DNA of 64,000 nt from Megamerina dolium (taxonomy: Eukaryota; Arthropoda; Insecta; Diptera; Megamerinidae): NCBI GenBank assembly GCA_963854835.1, contig OY978525.1:56318355-56382354 (forward strand). The letters are read 5' to 3'. The position numbers and the translations under genes were made by a program. Below, piece after piece: positions 49,783 through 59,966 of this stretch (position 1 is the first letter of the stretch; each line of letters begins with the position of its first letter). The notes beneath the pieces were generated by a model. The model saw nothing but the letters and a program-made list of their open reading frames with translations, was not told where the DNA came from and searched no databases.

Positions 49783-50217
49783 TTAATCCAACGCAAGCAT
49801 ATTGAGGTGAATGGCCAGACACATGAGCTGTTGGAATTGTCTTACTTTTGAATTCTCTTCTTTAATAGAATTCCAGTGACTGTAGGTTGTTCGTTGAAAT
49901 TGTTCGAAAGGTACCTTCGTGTTGTTCTCGCTTTCGTTAAGAATGTTAGTCGTTGAAGCTATTACTGAGTTTTGGTATTTTGTTAACATATGCAAATATT
50001 CTTCGTTCTCCCTTACGTCGGGTATAATTTGGAGACATATTGGCCGCATAGTCTGAATCCAGAACTCCGAATAGAGCATGAGCCATATTCCCACAATATA
50101 TAGAGCAGATAATCGTGTTCGTTTTGGAATTAAGAGGTATGTTTCTTGAAACTGGTTATCCCAGATATGCCAGAGCTGTTGGGAGAATGATTCACACGAT
50201 TCGTTAACTGTACACAT
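49783..50217 (-). CDS. Unrecognised 144-residue frame joined to gypsy RNase H
   Basis: The frame has good codon structure and a hydrophobic stretch (SALYIVGIWLMLYSEFWI), with a Gln- and Asn-rich second half, but I do not recognise it. It begins exactly where the family G fragment breaks off, after ILECV of RNase H, and on the same strand. It could be a host exon, part of another element such as an envelope gene, or a chance frame. The ATG chosen lies at the junction itself, so the true start is unknown. Confidence 0.35.
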   Translation of the reverse strand: MCTVNESCESFSQQLWHIWDNQFQETYLLIPKRTRLSALYIVGIWLMLYSEFWIQTMRPICLQIIPDVRENEEYLHMLTKYQNSVIASTTNILNESENNTKVPFEQFQRTTYSHWNSIKEENSKVRQFQQLMCLAIHLNMLALD

Positions 50218-51332
50218 TCCAGTATTGCGATCAACTCTCTTCGAGTAAACAGTAGTTTCTTTCTGGTTTCGGCAGGAGTTTACTGTAGTAAGCTATTACT
50301 TTTTCTTGCCCATTTATGATCTGCGAGAGCACACCACCTATTCCATAGCCACTTGCACCTGTGTCCAATACAAACTTTTGACCACGTACTGGATACGCTA
50401 ATACTGGTGCTGAACAGAGTCTTTCAGTTGTTCGAATGCTTTCTATTGTCCCTCGCCTCACAAAAATGGTTTTTCTTTCTTGTCCACTGATTCAGACTAC
50501 TCGCGATGTTTGCAAATCCAGGAACAAATCGTCTATAGTAGTGACATAAGCCTAGGAAGCTTCTTAACTCGTGAAGATTCGACGGAATGGGTCATTCTTC
50601 TACTGCTGCTACTTTCGCCTCGTCGGTATGTACCTCTTCTTTCGCTACTTTATGAATAAGATATTTAACTTCTCGCCTAAAGATTGAACACTTTTTCGGA
50701 TTCAGTTTAAGCCCTGCTGGTTGCATACGATCAAATACTTTTTTCAACTTTTCCAGGTGGTCGTTAAAATCTTTTCCCATCACGATAATGTCATCGAGTA
50801 CACTAAGCACGTTTCCATCGTAGTCCTCTGAGAACATGTTTCATCAAACTTTCAAAAGAAGCCGACGCATTACATAAATCAAATGGCATCACTGTGAATT
50901 ACCATAGACTGAAAGCTGTTCTCTCTTTCTCCTCCTCAACAAGATCCACTTGCCACTAGCCACTTTGCAGATCAAGAACTGAAAACCACTGCGCACCAGA
51001 TAGCGTGTCCAGATTATCATCGATTCTTGGCAGTGGATTTTTTCGTAATCACCTTTTTTTGGTAATCACCTTAATGGCTTCATCTCTTTTGGCCAAGGGC
51101 ACTCGTTGTGGTGCTTGACGGATTGGTCTAAAATCACCGGTGTCAATGGGATGTTTTGCGATGGTTGTTCGTTCACTAGTTTTTCCATTTGATGAAACGA
51201 CTGAATTGTACTTCTTCAATAGTTGTAAAGCCTTTTCTTTTTGCTGTTTGGTAAGCACACCTGCCCATTCTTCCAGCTGTGCTTTTAATTCCACTATTCT
51301 TAATCTTCCACTTTAGTTGACGAACGCTTCTC
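50218..51332 (-). mobile_element. Diverged family G fragment (RT-RNase H), copy F
   Basis: Minus-strand pieces correspond to the Pol region from the inter-domain segment before RT ([20 protein letters not shown]) through RT (LDDIIVMGKDFNDHLEKL) to RNase H (YGIGGVLSQIINGQEKVIAY). No LTR, Gag or integrase is attached. It is more diverged than copies A-E and does not have the 11-bp RT-RNase H deletion of A, C and E. It ends abruptly at 51332 against the 5' end of a LOA-type LINE. Confidence 0.85.
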
Positions 51333-51669
51333 GCAGTCTACTACGGCTCCGTGTGGAGTTGTCTGTCTCCCACTGGACGCGTCCCCAGGTGGCGGATGGA
51401 AGAAGGCTCGGCACATCCAGGGTAACTGGGAAATAAAATACCAGAACAGACAAACAATTCCCAAGCCAATGTGTTCTTGGAACCGTGCTTATGGCTGAAT
51501 GGTCTAGGGAACTGAAAGAATCGCGAACGGAGTTTCCCTCCCTGATATCTGGCCGCCTCAGGGAGTAACTGTGGCATTAGCACGATAAGGGGCGCTGCCG
51601 TGGAGGAACCCCTTTTATGCTCGAGCTTGCATAGTTTGACAAAAGTCCGTCGAAGCGACCGTAAGCAAC

Positions 51670-52424
51670 AGGTGATGACAGAAAAAACCAAAAATACTTT
51701 ACCAAAATTATTTCCAATATTGGAAAGAATATCCTCTTCACAAGAAGAGGAAAATCAACTCCTGGCATCCAGCAAGGATAACAAGGTAAGTACGAGTCAC
51801 CAGTACTAACTTGCTAGATAGTGACAATAAGCCAACCACATCAAAAAACGCAGCAGGCGCTGAAGCCAGCCGAAGGATTAGCAAGCTTTCTAAACCGAAA
51901 CACAAGTCCGAAGGTGTGGCGATGAAATCTCGATACTCGAAGGCTCTCTTTATTCTTGTGAGGAATTCTTTCCGTGTCTATAGGTTCATCATGTGCGACG
52001 ATGACTAGTCAAGGGTTGTCTTGAAGCAGTGTGTTGCCGAGATCTGCAACGCAGTGGGTGGCTTAAGACTTAAGCTAATCCCTGCAAAAGACATACCTTG
52101 TCCTCCTCGGGCTCGTATTTGGTTACCAGTGATGGTGTTGGAGTGCGGAGATGCTGAAGTATCTCAAGTCTCACAATCCTGCTGTTCCGATGGATGACTG
52201 GGTAGTCATCAAAGCGGAGCAACCACAGAAGTATGTCCTTCGTTCTACAACTCAACAACAGGTGTCTGCCTATACTTGAAAAAGCTTACAACAAACTTAA
52301 GTTCTGCTTAAGGAAGGCCAAACTTAAGATATTCAAGCCAAACGCAACCAATGATGACCCAGAGGAGGTCGGAAATGCTATCATTCAGCTGGAGAAACTC
52401 GATCTAGCTGACGACCTGCATGAT
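51670..52424 (+). pseudogene. LOA-type ORF1 traces
   Basis: Short frames with EKTKNTLPKLFPILERISSS, a Ser/Lys-rich part (ASRRISKLSKPKHKSEGVAM) and a piece that begins near RYSKALFILVRN. The order resembles ORF1 of LOA-type elements, a nucleic-acid-binding Gag-like protein. The knuckle region is not recognisable. Confidence 0.45.
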
Positions 52425-53515
52425 TAAAGTTGTCCGTATTAACCTGCAGCACTCGAAATGTGCTACAGATAGCCTGGATGTATTCCTCCGTGAGGGAGAT
52501 GTCGATATCGGACACGTACAGGAATCCTGAATCAGGGACGGTCAAAGTAAAGGGTTCCAAGACAACAATATCTTCATCCTTTTCTACACGAAAAATTGCA
52601 TAGTAACTGAAATAACTAAAAAACATTCACAGTGGTGAGACTGGGGTTGCAAAACTCGCCGATGCTCATTGCGTCCGCGTATATATCATACGACAGACCG
52701 GCACCACCTGACGAAATGGTCTGTTTTCTAACATCAACATCATGTACAGATAACCTGATAATCAGATGCGATGCCAACACAAGACGTGAGATATGGGAAA
52801 GCACAGAGACGAACTATAGAGGTGAGTCGCTTTTTCACTTTATACTTAATACAAACCTTAACATATGTAACGTTGGAATGACTCCAATCTTTGTTTTTCC
52901 GAGTTAGGACAACTTCGTTGGTTGGGAAGAAGTCCTTGATGTTACACTTTGTTCATATAACAACTTTCTATCAGTCAACAACTGGAGAGTATCAGATCAG
53001 AGATCCTGTTCAGATCATAGCTGGATACTCTACGACATTGGCCTAAAGCGTGAGAAGGCCATTCCATACAGAAACCCCAAAAGAACTGACTGGCGTACCC
53101 TTAAAAGAGTAGTCAACTCAAAAATTCGCCCTTATAACTTCAACCTAATTAATACAGGCAAAGATCTTGATGAGAAAATCAAGTACTTCGAAGCTGCCTT
53201 GAAAAGTGTTTTTAATGCCTCATTCGCTACTATATACAGCAAAAAGAATACATCTCCCTGGTTGAGCGAAGATTTCAGTCGTCTGCCCAATTGAGACGAC
53301 TAAAGAATCGGCAAGATTAGGTAGGCTTTTGTCCAAGGTGCACCCCCGCCCCTTCCTTCTAAAGAAGGACAGTGGGGAATGGACAAAATCTTCCGCCGAA
53401 TCCCTTGATCTACTGATGAATACAGATTACATTGAAGGTATCTAGAGAAAAAATTCTCTGGGCGATTAGAAACTTCAGTCCTTATAAGGCAGCAGCACCT
53501 GCTATGTTATGGAAT
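52424..53515 (+). pseudogene. LOA-type ORF2, endonuclease part
   Basis: It begins ATG near the end of ORF1 (LHD stop region), with INLQHSKCATDSL as the first endonuclease block. Stop codons after DIGHVQES and frame changes near 52.6, 52.9 and 53.3 kb break it. The catalytic Asn of INLQ is kept; in the acid block the usual Glu follows as Q-E. The RT domain is missing beyond its first block. Confidence 0.6.
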
Positions 53516-54510
53516 TATGGGATTTTTTATAAAATGTACGTAAGGCGTTACAACGCGTGCCTTTTGTTTCCAGCTGAGGTATTACTCAATCAGCCAGGGT
53601 AAAACAAGAGAGCAGCGTAAAAACTCTTGTTGTAGGAAGAGGACCGAATTCCTTACGATTGCCTATTGGCTATCAATTCTCCGACACTAGACGAGTGTTC
53701 GGCTCGGTATTAATGGAACTTTGTGGTATTTTTTTCCTTTCTGTCTTTCATTTTACAATATTTTTATACAATTCAATTTCTTATTTCTACCCCTAATACC
53801 TAACCTTACCTAACCTTATTTATAAAATGAGAATATAAAGGATTGACCAATGCCAGATTGATTGATGGCTCGCAAGCGGCTGCTATATGCGAGCGGTCGA
53901 AAAACCGACAGCCTTGCTTAAAGCAAGAACTACTTATAGTCGTTAAGCGAATTACTGCCTGCCCGAATATAGGAGCACTCGTTCGGATAGCAAGCTATTT
54001 GAACTGGTCGATACCAAAAATTTAGCAAGATCGTTTCAACTAGCATGTCGGGTTACGACTTACTTGATCAAGCATTGGTAGGTTTTATTAACTTTTTTTC
54101 TCATGCCTTACGTTGGCAAGTCATACCCCTTTAGTACATATTCATTTATAAAGCACTTAGGAATTATGTAGTACAAATTTCCTATGATGCTATATTTTAC
54201 GTTCAGTGAAAATTCATTTGATTCTTTCTTCTTTCTCTGTCGTCATAGTGACTGTCTACACGAGTATACATCTTCTGTATACATCTCTGATATTATTCTA
54301 TGACGACAATATGGAGAAGAAGAAGAACCAAATGAATTTCTCTATGATACGTATATTTGCTATGGTTTGTTTATTTTTGGTATCTTGAATATTGTATTGA
54401 TTTTATGGAGTTTCGTATGTAGATATGTAAAAGGTTGTAACAGGCTTGTTTTTAGTCTGCTACAACGTACTCATCACCAATGTAGCCAAAAAATTGAGAA
54501 ACCGACAATA
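53516..54510. other. Intergenic stretch, nothing recognised
   Basis: Only short frames. ACCTAACCTTACCTAACC (about 53799-53816) is a brief degenerate repeat. A partly palindromic stretch around 54225-54350 (TGACTGTC..., ATCATAGTG) has no clear boundaries. Confidence 0.35.
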
Positions 54511-54543
54511 ATTGTGCTGCAACACACAATGTTGCAGCACAAT
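54511..54543. repeat. Perfect 14-bp hairpin
   Basis: ATTGTGCTGCAACA, loop CACAA, TGTTGCAGCACAAT. It stands alone about 50 bp before the 5' part of the second LOA-type LINE. It could be an RNA hairpin or the centre of a small palindromic element. Confidence 0.7.
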
Positions 54544-54559
54544 GATATGGGTCGGCAAA

Positions 54560-55961
54560 AATCCTCATAGCGTAATCCTCCTTGCGGGTGTTGACTGGGC
54601 GGGGGACGACTCTCTCTGCATGAGACGTGCTCCGTCTAGCCAAGGTTGTGGCATGTTTTCGCGATGCGCATGGAGGTGTAGCCAGAGGCTGTTTCTTTGG
54701 GGCTCCATGCGGAGGCATGCTTCAGCTATGCTATGGGGTGTCTGGCGGCTAGACTGAAAACGCTAGGGGTAGGATCCCCGATATAAAAAACATAATTACT
54801 CTTTATGTCTTCACAAGGAAAAGATTGGGCTGGGACTTCAGCCCAAACGTCGGTGGAAGGAGTGGCTGCTACCGCCGGCTGGCACAGGGAGGGACAACCC
54901 TCTCTGCTCCAGCGGCCACACCTCTACTGGAACGAGAGCGGGCTCTGGTAGTTGCAAAACTACCTCCAACTACAAGATGCATTGCAAGGGTGCGGACCTT
55001 GAAAACGTTGCTAGTATTGCAACAGCGGAAGAAGATATACTTCTATGCTAATCGAAAAACTCTGAGGTTTCCAACTCGGAAAAAACGAGAGGACACCGAA
55101 GGAAACCTATCAAGGAAGGACTAAAGGCCAAAGCGCAGTCAAAATATGCAGTCGTCTTGAAAGCAAAAGCAACCTCTCCGCAGAGGAAACGGAGAGGTTG
55201 ATTTGGGCTAAAGGGACTGTGGAAAAAGGACGCAAAAACTTCGCTGCTTGCGCGTGGTGCACCGCCCCGGATCAGAAGTTTCCAAACCGGATCGAGGAGA
55301 CCATTGCGGGCAAACAACAGCATTCAACTGACGCGGAGGTTCCCAGCGCAAAGAGGAGGAGGAAGAAGAAAACGAGGCATAACGGTCATGTTGACGAATA
55401 GCCATCAACATCCAGGGCGGCAGCTGAAGCCTGTCAAAAAGCCAAACGACATCTGATCATGGCACTGATTGACAAGAGCAACCCCCTAGGACAAATGACT
55501 TAAGAAAGGTGGAAGGCAGTGGGGATGAAGCTGCAGGAAGCAGTGATTGCCAAAATGAACGCCAAACCAAAGCAGACATGGGCTAGGTCTACATCCTGCT
55601 GATCAACAAGCCGGCAGAGAATGTGCTCTATATCAGATTTGAGAAAATGGCTCGGGGTGTAGGTAGTATACATGCACCTAAAGAAGCGACACCCCATGGA
55701 GACCCAAACAACAGATTTTGAAGGTTCTCCAGATAAACCTGCATCGTAGTAAGACTGCCTCAGCTGAACTCCTTATTACTAAGCTAAGACATGGTTTTAG
55801 TCCAGGAATACTGGTTAACATCTGGCAACGAGGTTTTTGGGCCAAAATCAACATACTTTCCAAGTACTAACGCTAAGGTAAGAACTGCTATCATGATAAA
55901 GAAAAGCATCTACTCATATGTACTCCTTAATCTCTCCACAGACGACCTGACAGTAAATAAG
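54560..55961 (+). mobile_element. LOA-clade non-LTR retrotransposon remnant 2
   Basis: A GC-richer segment with a 5' UTR-like part, then ORF1 traces: SAEETERLIWAKGTVEKGRK, CAWCTAPDQKFPNRIEETIA and, after a stop, LIDKSNPLGQMT with KLQEAVIAKMNAKPKQTWAR. ORF2 starts near 55.73 kb with LHRSKTASAELLITKLRHGF and continues in another frame as LVQEYWLTSGNEVFG. It stops abruptly at about 55961, where jockey sequence begins. It differs enough from remnant 1 to be another family member. Confidence 0.7.
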
Positions 55962-57088
55962 ACAGAAAAGAAGACTCTGAAGGCAATGGCAAGAATTCAG
56001 ACCACCAAATCTGAATACACAGCTACAGCACTGCACTCGAAAGTTAAATCAAGCCCTAAAAAACAACAACACCAAAGAGTTGGAAGATCACATAGCCAAA
56101 TTAACACCTGGTGAAGCGTCAGACTACTCTTTGTGGAAATCAGCAAAAAACTCAAATCTACCAATTCTCACTGATTCCCCCATCCGTTTGAGTGACGGTA
56201 ATTGGTCTAGAAGAAACTGTGAGAAGGGTTTGACTTTTGCAGACCACCTTAAAAGTGTGTTTATATCCAATCCACCCTCTACACAGTCCTCACTATCAAA
56301 ATTAACTTCTCAACCTTGCTCAATAACGCTCAAAATTAAAAAAAGGACATATTCCAAGCAATTTACAAAGATTTAAATACAAAAAAATCACCTGGTCCAG
56401 ATAAAATGGCCGGAAAATGATAATAGAGTTACCTCCGGCTTCAGTAATTCATCTCACGCATTTTTTCAATGCTATCCTTCGTATTAAAAACTATCCCAAA
56501 TGCTGGAAAACTTCAAAAATTACTATGACAGCAAAACCAGGGAAAGACCCTACAAAAGTTGCATCGTACAGACCTATCAGCCTCCTGCCTCTACTCTCTA
56601 AAGTATTCGAAAAGCTACTTGTCAACATCAGTTTGGATTTAGAAAACAGCACGGCACAATAGAGCAAGTTCATCGTATTGTAACTCTGATAAGGAACACT
56701 CTTTAAGAAAAAAATTATTGCTCAGTCTTTCTTGATATCACTCAACCTTTCGATAAAGTATGGCACAATGGCCTTATTTACAAACTAAAACTATTACTGC
56801 CTGCAAACGTCTCCTCATTGCTTAGTAGCTACCTCACGAAAAGACAATTTCTCGTACATCACAAAGATTATACAACATTTCCATTGGATATTCACGCTGG
56901 TGTTCCACAAGGAAGCGTTTTTGGCCCCTTACGCTTCAGATATGCCCAACAATAAATATACAGAAGGCAGAAGGCTAACCTGGAAAAATCACATAGAGGC
57001 AAAGAAAACTCAGATCAAGCTTAAAATGAATCAGTTATGGTGGCTGTTACACAAAAGCTCAGAGTTGAATCTCGAATACAAAGTGTGA
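55962..57088 (+). mobile_element. Jockey-clade fragment, second copy, broken
   Basis: It corresponds to ORF2 of the 38-41 kb element from the RQKRRLRRQW block (about one third into ORF2) to the LNLEYKV block after RT. It contains SYRPISLLPLLSKVFEKLL, QHGTIEQVH and DIHAGVPQGS, but an internal deletion removes the RT catalytic FADD region, and several indels and stops break the frame. 5' truncation is typical of LINEs; the abrupt right end is not a poly(A) tail. Confidence 0.82.
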
Positions 57089-57330
57089 TAGAAAAAGATG
57101 GCAGGATCGCCATGTAATGGAAAAAGAGGATGATGGGATCGTTCGAGCTAAGGAATGTCCTGGCAAGGATTGCCTCATATAGGACCAACTAAACTAATAA
57201 CTATGTCTCTGTCCTAGCGTTCGTCATAGCGGTTGTACCGCTCCATTAATTTCAGCTCGTGTGTTGCCACTACAAGCTTGATATTTATTGAGAAAGTAAA
57301 CTACAACGTATTCGTGGTAGTTTAATTCTA
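57089..57330. other. Intergenic spacer
   Basis: Nothing recognisable between the jockey fragment and the MITE. Confidence 0.4.
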
Positions 57331-57534
57331 ATGCTGCAACTAGCCACTGACGTAGCGTACGTACGTACCGCCCGTACGTAAGAACATACAAAATTGCATT
57401 GATTTTCTCCGCTCCGAGCAACGTCTACGTCACCGTCATACGGTGGTGAGTTTTCGTTAACACGACATTCCCATAAGATAGGTCGTGTCAGCTGACACGT
57501 TCTACGTTTTTACGTCGGTGGCTAGTTGCAGCAT
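57331..57534. mobile_element. Short MITE, internally deleted family member
   Basis: 204 bp with TIRs ATGCTGCAACTAGCCAC at both ends (24 bp, one mismatch). It holds the two ends of the 5393-5913 element with the middle, including the AT-run target, removed. Flanks share ATTCT, consistent with a short target-site duplication. Confidence 0.85.
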
Positions 57535-58282
57535 AATTCTTTATTTCAAATATCGGCTCTGTTTATACGGAATAATTCTTTCCAGAATTTCCAATATTCC
57601 CATCCATTTCCATAAGCTAGATCAATTAACACCTAGATTGCAGCTAAAACCAATGCTTAGATTTGGGTTAATTGGTCATACATACATAACACTTCAGTGG
57701 CGACATTCAAATTCATAATTGTGTAAACACAATATAATGATATTCTATATCAATGCAAGTGATCGAAAATATCAGCATATCATGTTGTGTGGCCATTTAA
57801 AGAAAAGCGAAATGTAAACAAAAGTAAAACAAAAGTAGATATGTATGTATGAATATGTATGTACATAATGATATACATATGTTGACCGTGTGTAGTTGAA
57901 GCAAGCATATTTGTATGTACGTAATGTATTGTTGTACAGAACAGTATATTGCTATGTACAATGGTATGCATATGCGATGATGTGGCACCACTACACCCAT
58001 ACCCTTAAGCGGAAAATTATTACTTGAAAATACTTTTTGTAGCGAACTATTATACATATTTTGTACTTAATTTGTAATGGACATAATTTGTTAATGAATA
58101 TAAAGTACGATTTGTCAATATAAAATTTGTTGATGTAGGTTAGTTGTATTATATAAATATGTATATATAAAGAGATAAAATAAAATATATTGTAATAAAT
58201 GTAACATATATACGTTATAGTTAGTGCAAATATAAACTTTGAATAATGTTCCCATTGTTTGCAAGTCTGTACATTCTAGCAG
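57535..58282. other. AT-rich spacer with TATG/TACA-rich part
   Basis: Around 57.84-57.97 kb ATGTATG-type words are frequent (degenerate microsatellite). No gene is seen. Confidence 0.4.
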
Positions 58283-58657
58283 CATGACGTCAACAAAAAG
58301 AAATAAGCAATAACCAGAACAAGCCAACGAGAAAGAAAGAGAAGAATCTCGATAAAGGAAGATTCTGGGGTGTTGCCAACAGAGTATAAATAGAGCCAGT
58401 GTTGAGAAGTGACAACCAATTTGATCTCGAACGTGATTGTAGAAACATCGATACAGAGGCAAAAGTTGCAAGTACATTGAAGTGTTATTGTAAATAGTTG
58501 ATTATAAGCAGAGTGGATTGTACATAGAGATTATTAAATAAATTGTTGCTGTATATAGTTGTATAAAGAAAAGTGTTGCAGTTATTATTAACAGAATCCA
58601 GTGATCGAACAAGGTAATTCAAATAGAATTAAACGCTCACAGAATAAAAACGTAACA
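58283..58657 (+). repeat. 5' LTR of copy E, truncated
   Basis: The first about 60 bp of U3 are missing; LTR similarity begins at GACGTCAACAAAAAG. The TATA box and 3' end are present. Confidence 0.85.
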
Positions 58658-58659
58658 AT

Positions 58660-58677
58660 TGGTGTCAGAAGTGGGTT
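58660..58677 (+). other. Primer-binding site of copy E
   Basis: TGGTGTCAGAAGTGGGTT, one base different at the end from copies C and D. Confidence 0.65.
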
Positions 58678-58686
58678 TCTGTAAAG

Positions 58687-59928
58687 ATGGTGAAAATTGA
58701 CCAACTTAAAGTGGACCAGCTTAAAAAGTTGTTGGTAGTGATGAATCTATCGTCATCATGTGCAAAGGCGGAACTGCTGGTGAGGCTGAGGCAAGCTATG
58801 GAGGCTAAGGGAATTAATGTAGAAGAACATGAGTTCTTTGAGGAAGCCGATATACAAACAGTTGTGCACTCTGAGGAAGAGATCAAAATAGATTCGAGTG
58901 GTCAACTCATGGAATTCATGAAAACCATGATGCAATAGCAGCAACAACAGCTACAAGAAAATGCGTCTCGCATTAACTCCAAGTTTCAAGAACATTCGGC
59001 TGAATTGCTTATGGAAAATCAAGAAGTTTCGGCTCGACAAGAACACGTCATCGAAAATCTACAAAAAGGAATTGAACTTAGATTTCAGGAAATTTCCGGA
59101 ACCATTAATGAAAAAGTCATGGATCTGAAGGAACATGTAGATGATTTGGAAGATAAGTTCGAGAAATTACAGCACGAACTCAATCAACTAAAAATAAATG
59201 AACCAGCCCCATCAGTGATTCGAGATTCAAGCACAATCAAACTAAAGCCACCAACATTTGACGGAAGCACGCCATTCAACATCTTCAAGCTTCAATTCGA
59301 GACAACCGCATCGAAGAATCAATGGGATGATAGCGACAAGACTGCTGCTTTAATAGTCGCATTAAAAGGTAATGCTTCCGAAGTGTTGCAGATGATTCCA
59401 GAGCAAGATTGTGGTAGCTATCAGTCACTGATGGACACACTCCAGCGAAATATGGAAATGAATACGAGCCTTTAGGAATTCGCTTCCGATATTGAGCGCT
59501 TATGTCATCTAGCGTTCTCCGGTAATTCGGAAGAGTTCGTCGAAAAAATCACAATAGAGGCTTTCATAGATGGCATACGTGATGGAGAGACAAAGCGTGC
59601 CCTAGTTATGTCACCAAGGAATACTTATGCCGAGACAGTCAGTAGTGCCTTGACGTTTAAAGCCACCAGTTTAACATGTCGACCAATGCCACGGGTACGC
59701 CAACTAGAAACAGAAACAGCAGATCTGGTTGAAGCAGTGTGTCAGGCATTCAAATCTGTTGTGCAGCCTGAAGGAAGAACAACAGGTCGACGTGAAAACA
59801 AATTTACTGGTAAGTGCTTTATTTGCGACAAACCAGGACACATGGCTCGTGACTGCCGTCTACGACGAAAGCGATCAAGATCCAATTCTCCAGGAAGACA
59901 AAAGAAGGAGAATAAGGTGGATCGTTAA
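58687..59928 (+). pseudogene. gag: Gag of copy E, broken
   Basis: ATG 58687 and the SAP-like domain are followed by a CAG to TAG change at 58936-58938. The coiled coil and capsid-like part continue (59005-59475), then a deletion of about 50 bp breaks the frame. The knuckle CFICDKPGHMARDC is intact. A 28-bp deletion just before the slippery site removes the last codons, so Gag stops within GTTAAAC itself at 59926-59928. Confidence 0.87.
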
Positions 59929-59966
59929 ACTAAATCGAGTCAGTTCAGCGGGGCGTGAACTGACTC
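59924..59966 (+). promoter_or_regulatory. Frameshift signal of copy E, out of register
   Basis: GTTAAAC, spacer and the 11-bp hairpin are all conserved, but the upstream 28-bp deletion puts Gag in the wrong frame so that TAA is read inside the heptamer. The signal cannot work here. Confidence 0.75.

Larger units (their letters stand above)
51333..53515 (+). mobile_element. LOA-clade non-LTR retrotransposon remnant 1
   Basis: It begins with a GC-richer 5' UTR-like stretch. ORF1 traces follow at 51.67-52.42 kb. ORF2 then starts with an endonuclease reading KVVRINLQHSKCATDSLDVF; further on come DEMVCFLTSTSCTDNLIIRC, NYRGESLFHFILNTNLNICN and WSKEVLDVT-like sequence with SDHSWILYDIGLKREK-type continuation across frames, then the first RT residues (ILWAIRNFSPYKAAAPAM). 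It ends near 53.5 kb before the RT core. Many stops and shifts; inactive. Confidence 0.75.

Noticed and set aside
54452..54757. Frames of 80-90 codons around the LOA 5' region as genes
   Set aside because: They arise from a GC-richer LINE UTR, on both strands at once, without conserved motifs.
57780..58057. Cys/Tyr/His-rich minus-strand frame as a secreted peptide
   Set aside because: It is the translation of a degenerate TATG/TACA repeat.
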